64,000 nt of DNA from CAZUQP01 sp964622455 (GTDB lineage: Bacteria > Pseudomonadota > Gammaproteobacteria > DSM-16500). Below, piece by piece: positions 9,150-17,304 of this stretch. Numbering within the stretch: position 1 is the first letter of the stretch; every line of letters starts with the position of its first letter. The notes under the pieces were generated by a model that did no database searches, was not told the DNA's origin, and was given only the letters and a program-made list of their open reading frames with translations. The stretch lies in the NCBI GenBank assembly GCA_964622455.1, contig CAZUQP010000030.1, forward strand, positions 1 to 64,000. Direction: 5' to 3'. Both the position numbers and the translations under genes were made by a program.

Positions 9150-9479
9150 ATGAAAGTTAAAATATTGGCTGCTGTTGCTATGTCAAGCCTTTTTGCAGCT
9201 TCTCTTGCCTATTCCGCTTCTTCTTCAGCGAATAATGATATGAATAATGATGGCAGTAATTTTACCGCAGAACAACCCAGCGATCCTATGCAGCTTTCAG
9301 ATAACAATGATAACAACAATATGAGCGGCCCTAACACAGGCAATTCAAATAACCCTTCCAATATGAGCGGTGCTGGAGGAATGAGCGGTACAGGGTCTTC
9401 TGGTAGCATGAATGATGGATCTTCTTCTCCGTCCGATGATGGCAGCCCTGATACTGCGACAGGCGATGATGATTATTAA
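9150..9479 (+). CDS. Small secreted Asn/Ser/Gly/Met-rich protein
   Basis: A 109-residue protein with a clear Sec signal peptide: MKVK, a hydrophobic core AAVAMSSLFAASLA, and cleavage likely near AYSA-SS around residue 22-24. The mature part is low complexity, dominated by Asn, Ser, Gly, Asp and Met, with imperfect MSG repeats (NMSGP, NMSGAG, MSGTG) and a very acidic end (GDDDY). It has no cysteines and no fold I recognise. A strong AAGGAG ribosome site lies seven bases upstream, and the gene stands alone behind a perfect inverted repeat. Function unknown; probably periplasmic or extracellular and intrinsically disordered. Confidence 0.75.
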   Translation: MKVKILAAVAMSSLFAASLAYSASSSANNDMNNDGSNFTAEQPSDPMQLSDNNDNNNMSGPNTGNSNNPSNMSGAGGMSGTGSSGSMNDGSSSPSDDGSPDTATGDDDY

Positions 9480-9490
9480 TACCCGCTAAA

Positions 9491-9527
9491 CCTCTGCATC
9501 GGCGCATATGACAGAAACATGCAGAGG
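9491..9527. terminator. Stem-loop between 9150 gene and ychJ
   Basis: CCTCTGCAT (9491-9499) pairs with ATGCAGAGG (9519-9527), a perfect 9-bp stem with a 19-base loop. It lies 12 bases after the stop of the secreted-protein gene and just before the end of convergent ychJ. No T-run follows on either strand, so it is a poor classical terminator but is well placed to separate convergent transcripts. Confidence 0.4.
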
Positions 9528-9535
9528 TAGAAGGC

Positions 9536-9925
9536 TTATTCAGATTTTTCTAAACGGTTTGTGTAATACCATTGCTCATTGATACGTTCAAACTCACTCA
9601 GTTCATGTATTTCATGTCCTTCATGATTCATTGCGTATCGGGCAAAAAATTCTACCCATCCGCGATTATTTTTTTCTGAAGAATGTTTGACGCGCAAACC
9701 TAGCCAAGTGACTTCGCTTGCCCATTGTTTAGCATGAAGCTCATCAAATCCTTTTAAAGCAGGGCCTTGCATCGTCCGTTTAATATAATCAATATTTGCT
9801 TTTGTGTAAGCAGTATAACGAGAACGCATCAGGGCTTCAGGGGTCGGGGCTGGTTTTTTGCCTGTAATAAAAATTTCGCAACAAGTCGCGTAATTTTTTA
9901 AAGACCCGCAAGGGCAATTTTCCAT
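9536..9925 (-). CDS. ychJ: YchJ family protein (UPF0225, SEC-C motif)
   Basis: A 129-residue protein starting ENCPCGSLKNYATCCE, the CPCGS...CC zinc-binding SEC-C signature. It continues with PEALMRSRYTAYTKANIDYI, the conserved YchJ core (an NTF2-like fold). The C-terminal WVEFFARY/HELSEFER stretch is also typical. It is a little shorter than E. coli YchJ because the second C-terminal SEC-C copy is absent. Biochemical role is not established. It is divergent from zapE with a short shared upstream region. Confidence 0.88.
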   Translation of the reverse strand: MENCPCGSLKNYATCCEIFITGKKPAPTPEALMRSRYTAYTKANIDYIKRTMQGPALKGFDELHAKQWASEVTWLGLRVKHSSEKNNRGWVEFFARYAMNHEGHEIHELSEFERINEQWYYTNRLEKSE

Positions 9926-9998
9926 ATATTACCTTCATCTCATGATAAAATTAGACTAAACTTCGTATTATTTTAGAGATCATAAACAAAGAGCGGCC

Positions 9999-11069
9999 AT
10001 GACACCACTGGAATATTATCAAAAACAATGTAGTGACGGTGTAATATTGCCCGATCAAGAGCAGTTGCGCGTGATGCATCTGCTCGAAAAAATTTATACT
10101 GCTTTGTTGAATGAATCTCATGCGCGCAAGAGCATTTTCAGTTTCTTTCGTAAACCTCACTTAATTAAAGGTATGTATCTTTGGGGCAGCGTCGGAATTG
10201 GCAAAACATTTATGATGGATTGCTTTTACAATTCTTTACCTTTCCCACAAAAAAAGCGCATGCATTTTCATCAATTTATGCAGATGGTGCATCAAGAATT
10301 AAAAAAACAACAAGGCAAAAAAGATCCTCTGCCAATTATCGCAAAACAAATTGCGCGTAATACGTTGTTGTTATGTTTCGATGAATTGTTTGTTTCAGAT
10401 ATCACAGATGCTATGCTGATAGCACGATTGTTTAAGGCGTTGTTTGCCGAGGGCGTTTCTTTGGTAACGACTTCTAATATGTCACCTGATGATTTATATA
10501 AAAATGGTTTACAGCGTGAACAATTTTTACCGGCAATTGCATTATTTAAAGAGCATACGCAAGTTGTGCATGTATCCAGTGCCATTGACTATCGTTTGCG
10601 TCATTTAAAAGAGGCAGGTGTGTTTTATTCGCCGCTTAATGAGAAAGCGCGCCAAAATATGGAAAAAAGTTTTTTGACACTGACGGAAGGCATGAAAATC
10701 AGTAGTGAACCTCTCATGATTTTAGGAAGAGCTATTCCAGTCGTTAAAAAAGCAGAAGATGTCGTCTGGTTTGATTTTAATGATATTTGTACAGTACCGC
10801 GCAGTCAAAATGATTATCTTGCCATTGCAAAAGGATATCGCACTGTTTTAATTAGTGATATTCCAATTATTCCTTCGCACGCAAAAGATATGATTTGTTT
10901 ATTTGTGAGTTTAGTCGATGTTTTTTACGATGCGCGCGTACGTTTAGTGATTTCAGCGGCAGAACCTGTCACAGAACTTTATAGCAGAGGTTATATGATA
11001 TTAGAATACACGCGCACACATTCACGATTACTTGAAATGCAATCGACGGATTATTTTTTAAATACATGA
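9999..11069 (+). CDS. zapE: Cell division ATPase ZapE (AFG1-like)
   Basis: A 356-residue AFG1/LACE1-type P-loop ATPase. In E. coli ZapE acts at the Z ring during late division and stress. Walker A is GSVGIGKT near residue 64, Walker B is LLCFDEL, and the following SDITDAMLIARLF and TTSNMSPDDLY (sensor region) match the family. The N-terminal MTPLEYYQKQ start is also conserved. The TGA overlaps the ATG of the EamA transporter by 4 bases. Confidence 0.93.
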   Translation: MTPLEYYQKQCSDGVILPDQEQLRVMHLLEKIYTALLNESHARKSIFSFFRKPHLIKGMYLWGSVGIGKTFMMDCFYNSLPFPQKKRMHFHQFMQMVHQELKKQQGKKDPLPIIAKQIARNTLLLCFDELFVSDITDAMLIARLFKALFAEGVSLVTTSNMSPDDLYKNGLQREQFLPAIALFKEHTQVVHVSSAIDYRLRHLKEAGVFYSPLNEKARQNMEKSFLTLTEGMKISSEPLMILGRAIPVVKKAEDVVWFDFNDICTVPRSQNDYLAIAKGYRTVLISDIPIIPSHAKDMICLFVSLVDVFYDARVRLVISAAEPVTELYSRGYMILEYTRTHSRLLEMQSTDYFLNT

Positions 11070-11971
11070 AAATACAATATTCTATTAAAACGCGTTTGGC
11101 CGTATGGATTACCGTGGCGCTATGGGCCTCTGCTTTTGTTGGTATTCGTGCGGGTTTAGAAAGTTATACGCCGGGCAGTTTAGCGGCTTTGCGGTTTTTA
11201 GTTGCTTCCTTTTGTATGTTGATTTTGTATATGAGGTTACCCAACCGCAATCGCATTTCGTGGCGTGATAAGGGATGGCTGATATTGATAGGTATTACCG
11301 GCATAGGATTTTATCAACTGGCATTAAATTATGGCGAAATTTCGGTATCCTCTGGCATTGCTAGTTTTATTATTAGTCTTTCACCCGTGATTACTCTGAT
11401 ATTTGCCGTTATTTTTTTACGTGAAGCAGTGACTATCAATATGGTATTTGGGATGACAGTAAGTGTCATCGGTGTTTTTTTAATTATGTTGGGCAAAGTT
11501 AACCAGTCAGATTTTCATGTAGGTGTTTGTTTTGTATTGATCGCAGCCATCATTGGCGGCATTTATTCAGTTGTTCAAAAACCTTTTCTAAAAAAATATC
11601 ACGCAATAGAGGTCACCGCTTACATTATTTGGGGAGCAACTATTTTTTTACTGATTTATTTACCCAATGTATTGCATGAGGGAAAATTTGCTTCACTTCA
11701 AGCGACCCTTGCGGTGATTTACTTGGGTATTTTCCCTGCGGCAATCGGGTATATTCTTTGGAGTTATTGCCTAAAAGAAATGCCTGCATCAACGGCCGTC
11801 AATTATTTATATTTTATGCCGTTGATTGCGACATTTTTAGGGTGGCTTTATTTACATGAAATGCCCGCATTATTGTCATTAATCGGCGGTTTTGTTACGT
11901 TATTAGGTGTTTGGATCGTAAGCCATCCTCGGCAGAAAAAAATCGAATATCCAGTGAAGGAGAATTTGTGA
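11066..11971 (+). CDS. EamA-family (DMT) transporter
   Basis: A 301-residue inner-membrane protein with about ten hydrophobic segments in two tandem halves, as in the drug/metabolite transporter superfamily. Family-like stretches are WASAFVGIRAGLESYTPG near the start, GIASFIISLSPVITLIFAVIF in the first EamA repeat, and NYLYFMPLIATFLGWLYLHE in the second. The substrate cannot be read from sequence. The start overlaps the zapE stop (ATGA) and the stop overlaps the SDR gene start (TGATG), so all three are probably co-translated. Confidence 0.88.
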   Translation: MKIQYSIKTRLAVWITVALWASAFVGIRAGLESYTPGSLAALRFLVASFCMLILYMRLPNRNRISWRDKGWLILIGITGIGFYQLALNYGEISVSSGIASFIISLSPVITLIFAVIFLREAVTINMVFGMTVSVIGVFLIMLGKVNQSDFHVGVCFVLIAAIIGGIYSVVQKPFLKKYHAIEVTAYIIWGATIFLLIYLPNVLHEGKFASLQATLAVIYLGIFPAAIGYILWSYCLKEMPASTAVNYLYFMPLIATFLGWLYLHEMPALLSLIGGFVTLLGVWIVSHPRQKKIEYPVKENL

Positions 11972-12723
11972 TGCAGGAAAAATTATCGGGAAGAGTAGCG
12001 GTGGTGACTGGGGGCGGCAGCTGGATCGGTAAAGAAATTGCAAAATTATTTGCAAGCCAGGGCGCACACGTACTCATTTTAGGGCGTGATACGAGAAAAC
12101 TCATGCAAACAGTCGCTGAAATTGAAAATGAAAGAGGTAGGGCTGATTATATTCAAATCGATATTGCTGAAGAAAATTCTGTTAAACGGGCGATCGACCA
12201 GATCGTTGCTGCGTATGGACAAATCGATGTGGTCGTGCAAAATGCAGCCGTTTTTCCGATGCATACGATTGAAAAAATGCGTGTGCAAGATTGGCAGCAT
12301 GTGATCCATACCAATTTAACTGGATCATTTATTATATTAAAAGCGATTTCATCCATCATGAAAAATCAAAATTATGGAAAAATTGTTTTTATTTCATCGA
12401 TTGCAGGCGAGCGCATTGGTTTTCCAGGTTTTTCACATTACGCTGCATCTAAAGCAGGGATGAATGGTTTGATGCGAACAGCAGCGCTTGAATTAGCAAA
12501 ACATAATATTACGGTGAATAGCATTGAACCCGGAAATATTTTTAATGAAGACGCTTATGCTGCGTCTCGAGTAGAGATGAAGCAAATGCTAGCGGCTATT
12601 CCTTTGGGCCGTTTAGGAAAACCGATTGATGTTGCGCATTTAGCATTGTTTTTATCATCAGACGAATCAAATTTTATTACCGGGCAAAATTTTGTTGTCG
12701 ATGGCGGTGAGATTATTCATTAG
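11971..12723 (+). CDS. SDR-family oxidoreductase
   Basis: A 250-residue classical short-chain dehydrogenase/reductase. The frame stays open upstream to 11911, but the ribosome site GAAGGAG and homology support the ATG at 11971, overlapping the EamA stop. The catalytic set is present: Asn115, Ser142/143 in SSIAGE, Tyr157 and Lys161 in HYAASK. The end, NFVVDGGEI, is FabG-like. The cofactor loop reads TGGGSWIG, with Trp18 where the first of the paired glycines normally sits. Substrate is unknown; a sugar/3-oxoacyl reductase-like role is possible. The last 11 bases overlap the convergent peptidase. Confidence 0.88.
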   Translation: MQEKLSGRVAVVTGGGSWIGKEIAKLFASQGAHVLILGRDTRKLMQTVAEIENERGRADYIQIDIAEENSVKRAIDQIVAAYGQIDVVVQNAAVFPMHTIEKMRVQDWQHVIHTNLTGSFIILKAISSIMKNQNYGKIVFISSIAGERIGFPGFSHYAASKAGMNGLMRTAALELAKHNITVNSIEPGNIFNEDAYAASRVEMKQMLAAIPLGRLGKPIDVAHLALFLSSDESNFITGQNFVVDGGEIIH

Positions 12724-14125
12724 CAACGAATTGTTTTGCTATTACTTCTGCTACACAGCACGTTAATTTTTTCCCAGCTGCAATATGTAAAAATTCATTC
12801 GGCCCGTGGGCGTTTGATCCGGGGCCTAGGAGTCCTGTAATTAAAAATTGTGCTTCTGGAAATTTTTTTCCTAACATACCCATGAAAGGAATCGTGCCGC
12901 CTTCGCCCATGTAAACCGCATCTTTACCAAAATAGTGGTTGGACGCTTCATTCGCTGCTTTTTTTAGCCATGGTGCTTCTAAAGGTGCATGCCACCCATT
13001 AGATATTTTGCCAATTTCAAAACGTACCTGCGCAGAAAATGGCGGATCTTTTTCAAATGCGGTTTTTAAAACTTGTGCTCCATTTTCTGCAGAAGAAGTG
13101 GGCGGCAATCGCATCGAAAAAGTGAAAGAAAGAGTAGGTAATGTCACGCTGCCGGCATTTTCAGGTTGGGGCAACCCTTTTGCGCCAATCAGAGATAATG
13201 CAGGACGCCAGGTGCGATTTAAAATGAGTTCTGTTAAATCAGTTGTGATAGGTTTTACATGAGGTGAAAAAGGATAATCTTCATAAAGATGTTCGCCTAA
13301 AACACTTGCCATATATTTTGCTTGTTCTATTCGTCTCGGGGGAATATTGACTTGTAATTCATTTAATAAAATTTCACCATTCGTTTCATTTTCAATTCGA
13401 TTTAATAATTGACGCAATATCAGAAAACACGAAGGTACAACACCGCTGCCGGTGCCTGAATGAATACCTTGTTTTAAAACATCGATATGTAAATTGCCGC
13501 TGACCATGCCGCGCAATGAAGTGGTAATCCACAGTTGTTCGTAATTACCGCAGCCTGAATCAAGACAGATAATTAAATTGGGTTTACCCATTTTATTTTC
13601 GAGTGCTTCGATGTAATAAGGTAAATCGTAACTACCGCTTTCTTCACAAGCTTCAATTAAAATAATGCAGCGTGCATGCGGTAAACCTTGATTATGCAAA
13701 GATTGAATGGCAGCGAGAGATGCAAAAGTAGCATAGCCATCATCTGCACCGCCACGCCCATACAATTTATCATCACGTAATACGGGTTTCCAAGGATCTA
13801 AGTCTTTATCCCAACCTGTCATTTCAGGTTGTTTATCTAAATGACCATATAACAAAATAGTGTCATCTGATTGGCCGGGTATTTCAATAAAAATCACGGG
13901 CGTACGATTTTCTAATCGCACTACTTCTAATTTCATGCCGGGAATATTTTGTTTTTGACACCAGGTTGCTAATAAATCAACGGCTTTTTGCATGTAACCA
14001 TGCTTTTGCCAATCAGGATCAAATAAAGGTGATTTATTAGGGATGCGAATATAATCCATTAACGTAGGAACAATGGATTTGTCCCATAAGTCATTTATGT
14101 AGCGGCTATTTTTTTCGGTATTCAT
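12713..14125 (-). CDS. M20-family metallopeptidase (dipeptidase-like)
   Basis: A 470-residue zinc peptidase of the ArgE/DapE/CPG2 clan. Metal and catalytic motifs run in order: LLYGHLDKQPEM (His ligand and catalytic Asp), GRGGADDGYATFA (bridging Asp), EACEESGS (catalytic Glu and ligand), LDSGCG (Asp ligand) and NAHGPNEFLH near the C terminus (last His). The middle carries the lid/dimerisation domain. The ATG at 14125 follows GGGGTAG. This subgroup is cytoplasmic and usually cleaves dipeptides or acylated amino acids; the exact substrate is not evident. Confidence 0.9.
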   Translation of the reverse strand: MNTEKNSRYINDLWDKSIVPTLMDYIRIPNKSPLFDPDWQKHGYMQKAVDLLATWCQKQNIPGMKLEVVRLENRTPVIFIEIPGQSDDTILLYGHLDKQPEMTGWDKDLDPWKPVLRDDKLYGRGGADDGYATFASLAAIQSLHNQGLPHARCIILIEACEESGSYDLPYYIEALENKMGKPNLIICLDSGCGNYEQLWITTSLRGMVSGNLHIDVLKQGIHSGTGSGVVPSCFLILRQLLNRIENETNGEILLNELQVNIPPRRIEQAKYMASVLGEHLYEDYPFSPHVKPITTDLTELILNRTWRPALSLIGAKGLPQPENAGSVTLPTLSFTFSMRLPPTSSAENGAQVLKTAFEKDPPFSAQVRFEIGKISNGWHAPLEAPWLKKAANEASNHYFGKDAVYMGEGGTIPFMGMLGKKFPEAQFLITGLLGPGSNAHGPNEFLHIAAGKKLTCCVAEVIAKQFVANE

Positions 14126-14286
14126 TTCTACCCCTAAATAAAAGCGTGTCGGTTATTGTAAGAGAACTAGCGATCAATGTACATCTTTGGAATTCTAACA
14201 TCCATAAGGATTCCTTAATATCATTCTGCAATACTCTGATGAACATAAATTCTAAGTTTTTTAACTCAAAAAAGAAGGGGGTTATC

Positions 14287-14817
14287 ATGCGTAATAGAGA
14301 TAAGCTAACGGCATTGATTAATAATCTTGGAGGTGAATTGAATAAATACACGAACTTGAAAACAGAAGGAGATGTTGATACATATTATACGAATGGACGT
14401 TCCCTTACGGACCCCCTGACACGTGGAAGAAAAAAAAATATAATCAATGCAAGAGATGCACTGATAGCAGTGATCTCACTCGAGGCAAAGAGTGAAGCAA
14501 AAGAAATGAAAGATTTGACTAATGAAGAGTTAAATTTAAAATTAGATTCCATTCTTGTTATTCTGGAAAAGGCTAAAATTGGAAATACTTCTTTATCGGT
14601 GAAACATGGGAAAAATCATCGTTCTTATCATGAAAATCGACTGAGTGGGCTTAGTGCTTTTGACAGTTTCTGGAATCAAACTTTTTTTAAATCACGCGCT
14701 AACTCTCGTCTAGAAAGATGTTTCACGTTACTTGATAACTTTAAGGAATCACTTCAAAAAGAAAAGAACGGAACGGTAGTGGCTGAGATGATGAAACCCA
14801 AGTTGTTACGTTCTTAA
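14287..14817 (+). CDS. Orphan hypothetical protein, 176 aa
   Basis: The frame is open from 14146, but the only good ribosome site (GAAGGGGG) lies seven to eight bases before the ATG at 14287, so translation probably starts there with MRNRDKLTALINNLGG. The product is hydrophilic, mostly helical-looking and rich in Lys, Asn and Leu. It has no signal peptide or membrane segment and a basic tail ending KPKLLRS. I recognise no domain. It is monocistronic: a good terminator follows at 14831. An orphan like this in a possible intracellular bacterium could be a secreted effector, but nothing in the sequence proves that. Confidence 0.7.
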   Translation: MRNRDKLTALINNLGGELNKYTNLKTEGDVDTYYTNGRSLTDPLTRGRKKNIINARDALIAVISLEAKSEAKEMKDLTNEELNLKLDSILVILEKAKIGNTSLSVKHGKNHRSYHENRLSGLSAFDSFWNQTFFKSRANSRLERCFTLLDNFKESLQKEKNGTVVAEMMKPKLLRS

Positions 14818-14830
14818 TTGCCTTCCTCAC

Positions 14831-14869
14831 ACAACTTCCCTGGTTAAAAACAACAGGGGAGTTGTTTTG
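14831..14869 (+). terminator. Rho-independent terminator after 14287 gene
   Basis: ACAACTTCCCTG (14831-14842) pairs with CAGGGGAGTTGT (14854-14865), a 12-bp stem with one G-U pair and an 11-base A-rich loop, followed by TTTTG. It begins 13 bases after the stop codon. Confidence 0.85.
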
Positions 14870-15205
14870 TAATCATTCACGAAGTGAGGTTGATATTAAT
14901 TTTTCTCGTGAAAAATTAAAAATAATTACCGAAGGTTATTAGCGGTTGTTAAAAATGGATCATTTTGATTTTTGCAATAATACCATGACCTTCGGCTGCT
15001 AACGCGGCAAGCCATCACCGATTTAGCCAATACCTGTAATATCGATACTGTTTCTTCCCAGCCGATGCATTCAGAAGTTAAAGTCAGTAATTCCCATTGT
15101 TACTTATTTCTTAGGCCGCTTTTTCAATGATTGCCTCTCTATTTTATAATATAATAATCTAACAAGATCACTTAACTGTTTTTTTTTACAAACAAGGGGT
15201 TTTAT
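14870..15205. other. Intergenic region with aroG 3'-end remnant and promoter-like sequence
   Basis: This stretch separates the terminator at 14831 from the esterase-like gene. It has inverted repeats TTCACGA/TCGTGAA (near 14877-14923) and CCGAAGG/CCTTCGG (near 14930-14995), then a degraded copy of the DAHP synthase 3' end (14996-15073). The final 100 bases are AT-rich, with a TATAAT-like box in the TTTTATAATATAATAATC stretch (about 15140-15158), a plausible promoter for the gene at 15206. No intact ORF was found here. Confidence 0.6.
14996..15073 (-). pseudogene. Degraded duplicate of the DAHP synthase 3' end
   Basis: These 78 bases match 16196-16273, the last codons of the intact DAHP synthase gene, at 67 of 78 positions in the same orientation. 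Read on the minus strand it encodes ECIGWEETVSILQVLAKS and then VMACRVSS, against ECIGWEETISILRTLAKS and VMTRCVSS in the intact gene. Many of the differences are silent or conservative, so it was once coding. Similarity stops abruptly on both sides. It is either the displaced end of a target gene after insertion of the 15206 gene or the relic of a tandem aroG copy. Confidence 0.75.
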
Positions 15206-16177
15206 ATGAGAAGTACTAATACGTCTCACATATTAAAATCAATCACTACTGCGATAGAAATTTCTGCTGAAGATGAAAAAATTGCTTTGTCTTTGCAACC
15301 CATTATAGATCTTATTGGGGATAGCAAGACGGTTGCATTAGGAGAACAGACACACGGGACGTGCGAATTCTATTTAATGAAGCAATCCATTATAAAACAT
15401 TTAATTGAAAAAAAAGGATTTACACTACTATGCATTGAACGCGGCAATAAAGAAATTGATTATGTTAATCAATTTCTTCAAGGTAAAAGTGATGAAAGCC
15501 AGTTTAAAAATAAAATGGAGGCATCATTAGGTTGGATGTGGTTCACCGATGAAGTATTAAATTTGTTAATTTGGATTAAAGAATACAACAGGACGGCAAA
15601 GCATAAAATTTCATTTCATGGATTTGATATCCCTGACAACGAAAAGGGAGATCAAGAAAAAATTAATGCTCGACATAAGGTGATGGCAGAAAATTTACGT
15701 TCTATTCGTATAGAAAATCCGGATGAAAAAATGATTATATGGGCTCACAATTATCATATCAGTAAAGATTGTGATATGGGCGAGTTAATCGCTAAACAAC
15801 CTATATTTTCCGATTATTGTGCGATTGGATTTGCTGCCTTTTCTGGAACTTTTACAGGTTTTTTGAATGATAATGGTAAATTTACTCTTAATAGAAATAA
15901 TAAGTTATTAGATCCAACAGAAGATTCCTTGGAAAGTGATCTTCATAAACTTTCTATTGTTAAAGGATCTCAAAAATTATTTGTTGATTTCAGAAAGTTG
16001 AAACAAGATTTTGAATATAGTTTGCGTAACAGTACAGCCAATGCTGCTTATCAGTTTTTTCGCCGATATAAAAAGTTTGATTTTGATGGTATCATTTATT
16101 TTGAAAATACCGAAGCTACTAGAGAGGTTTCTCAAAAATTTATTTCAAAGCCTTCAAGTCTCAACAATTCTACGTAA
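15206..16177 (+). CDS. Erythromycin-esterase-fold hydrolase (Ere-like)
   Basis: A 323-residue protein resembling the erythromycin esterase / succinoglycan-biosynthesis family. Its signatures are VALGEQTHGTCEF (Glu47, His50, Glu54), LLCIERG (Glu78), FHGFDIP, and WAHNYHIS (His181, His184), the residues that form the metal-independent active-site cleft in Ere enzymes. It is shorter than typical Ere proteins of about 400 residues. No signal peptide is present. It has a GGGG-type ribosome site and sits alone between the two copies of the aroG 3' end, which suggests acquisition. Many members of this family have no proven macrolide activity, so the substrate is unknown. Confidence 0.82.
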   Translation: MRSTNTSHILKSITTAIEISAEDEKIALSLQPIIDLIGDSKTVALGEQTHGTCEFYLMKQSIIKHLIEKKGFTLLCIERGNKEIDYVNQFLQGKSDESQFKNKMEASLGWMWFTDEVLNLLIWIKEYNRTAKHKISFHGFDIPDNEKGDQEKINARHKVMAENLRSIRIENPDEKMIIWAHNYHISKDCDMGELIAKQPIFSDYCAIGFAAFSGTFTGFLNDNGKFTLNRNNKLLDPTEDSLESDLHKLSIVKGSQKLFVDFRKLKQDFEYSLRNSTANAAYQFFRRYKKFDFDGIIYFENTEATREVSQKFISKPSSLNNST

Positions 16178-16191
16178 TCGCAGAGTGAACT

Positions 16192-17247
16192 CTAACTGCT
16201 AACGCATCGAGTCATCACTGATTTAGCCAATGTCCTTAATATCGAGATTGTTTCTTCCCAGCCGATGCATTCATCCGTGATACTTTGTCCATAACGTAAT
16301 GCAGCAGGATCTTGAAGCTTTTGATTGCCGGCAATTAAATGACTTTCGAGCATCACGCCGCAAATAGCACTTCCACCTTGTTTAATTTGTTCAGCGACAG
16401 ATTGTGCCGCAATCATTTGATTTTGATAATACTTCATGCTGTTTCCATGACTGCAATCAACCATTAAACGAAGTGGAAGACCTGCATTTTTTAATAATTG
16501 AGTGATGTGTTGAATATGAATAGCGGAATAATTGGGTTCATCATTTCCGCCGCGCAAAACAATATGACAATCAGAATTGCCCAGTGTTTGTATGACGATG
16601 GGTTTTCCTTCTGAATTAATACTTAAAAAATGATGTGAATAGCGCGCAGTATTGACAGCATCAATGGCAATTTGAACATTGCCATCTGTTGTATTTTTAA
16701 AACCAACCGGCATTGCTAATCCAGAGGCAAGTTCTCGATGTAATTGACTTTCTGATGTGCGTGCACCGATGGCGCTCCATGAAATTAAATCACTTAAATA
16801 TTGCGGAATAATCGTGTCTAAAAATTCAGTGCCGGCAGGAATATCTAATTTAGAGAGATCAATTAATAATTTTCTGGCAAGCATTAAACCGTGATTGACA
16901 TCAAAGGTGTTATTTAAATAAGGATCGCTGATTAAACCTTTCCAACCAATCGTTGTGCGCGGTTTTTCAAAATAAACTCGCATAATAATAAACAATTCGT
17001 TTGCTAAATTTTTCGCGATAGTCTGTAATTTTTTTGCAAATTCTAAAGCGGATTTTACATCATGAATGGAACAAGGACCTACGATGACCAATAATTTTTT
17101 ATCTTCACCTGCTATGATGCGGCGCGCTGATTCACGAAAGTGTTGTATTTTCTTGATGGTTGTTGAATCAATAGGGAATGCTTTAAAAAGCTCGGCAGGG
17201 CTTATTAAGGGTTTTTGCCTAAATGTTTTTAGGTAGTTTTCTTGCAT
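16192..17247 (-). CDS. aroG: 3-deoxy-7-phosphoheptulonate (DAHP) synthase, class I
   Basis: First step of the shikimate pathway: phosphoenolpyruvate plus erythrose 4-phosphate to DAHP. The 351-residue type I alpha enzyme has VIVGPCSIHD, MRVYFEKPRTTIGWKGL, GARTSESQ with SGLAMPVGFKN, LRGGNDEPNY and VDCSHGNS, which cover the PEP- and metal-binding residues. Which feedback class (AroF, G or H) it belongs to cannot be told from motifs alone, so the symbol is provisional. The last 78 bases are duplicated at 14996-15073 beyond the Ere-like gene. Confidence 0.93.
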   Translation of the reverse strand: MQENYLKTFRQKPLISPAELFKAFPIDSTTIKKIQHFRESARRIIAGEDKKLLVIVGPCSIHDVKSALEFAKKLQTIAKNLANELFIIMRVYFEKPRTTIGWKGLISDPYLNNTFDVNHGLMLARKLLIDLSKLDIPAGTEFLDTIIPQYLSDLISWSAIGARTSESQLHRELASGLAMPVGFKNTTDGNVQIAIDAVNTARYSHHFLSINSEGKPIVIQTLGNSDCHIVLRGGNDEPNYSAIHIQHITQLLKNAGLPLRLMVDCSHGNSMKYYQNQMIAAQSVAEQIKQGGSAICGVMLESHLIAGNQKLQDPAALRYGQSITDECIGWEETISILRTLAKSVMTRCVSS

Positions 17248-17304
17248 GGCAGATAACGTATAATAGTATTTTTAGTTATAGAATTGTAACGATAGAGGGT
17301 AACT

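Noticed and set aside
15206..16177. Calling a macrolide resistance gene
   Set aside because: Only the fold motifs are visible. The protein is short and many family members lack resistance activity.
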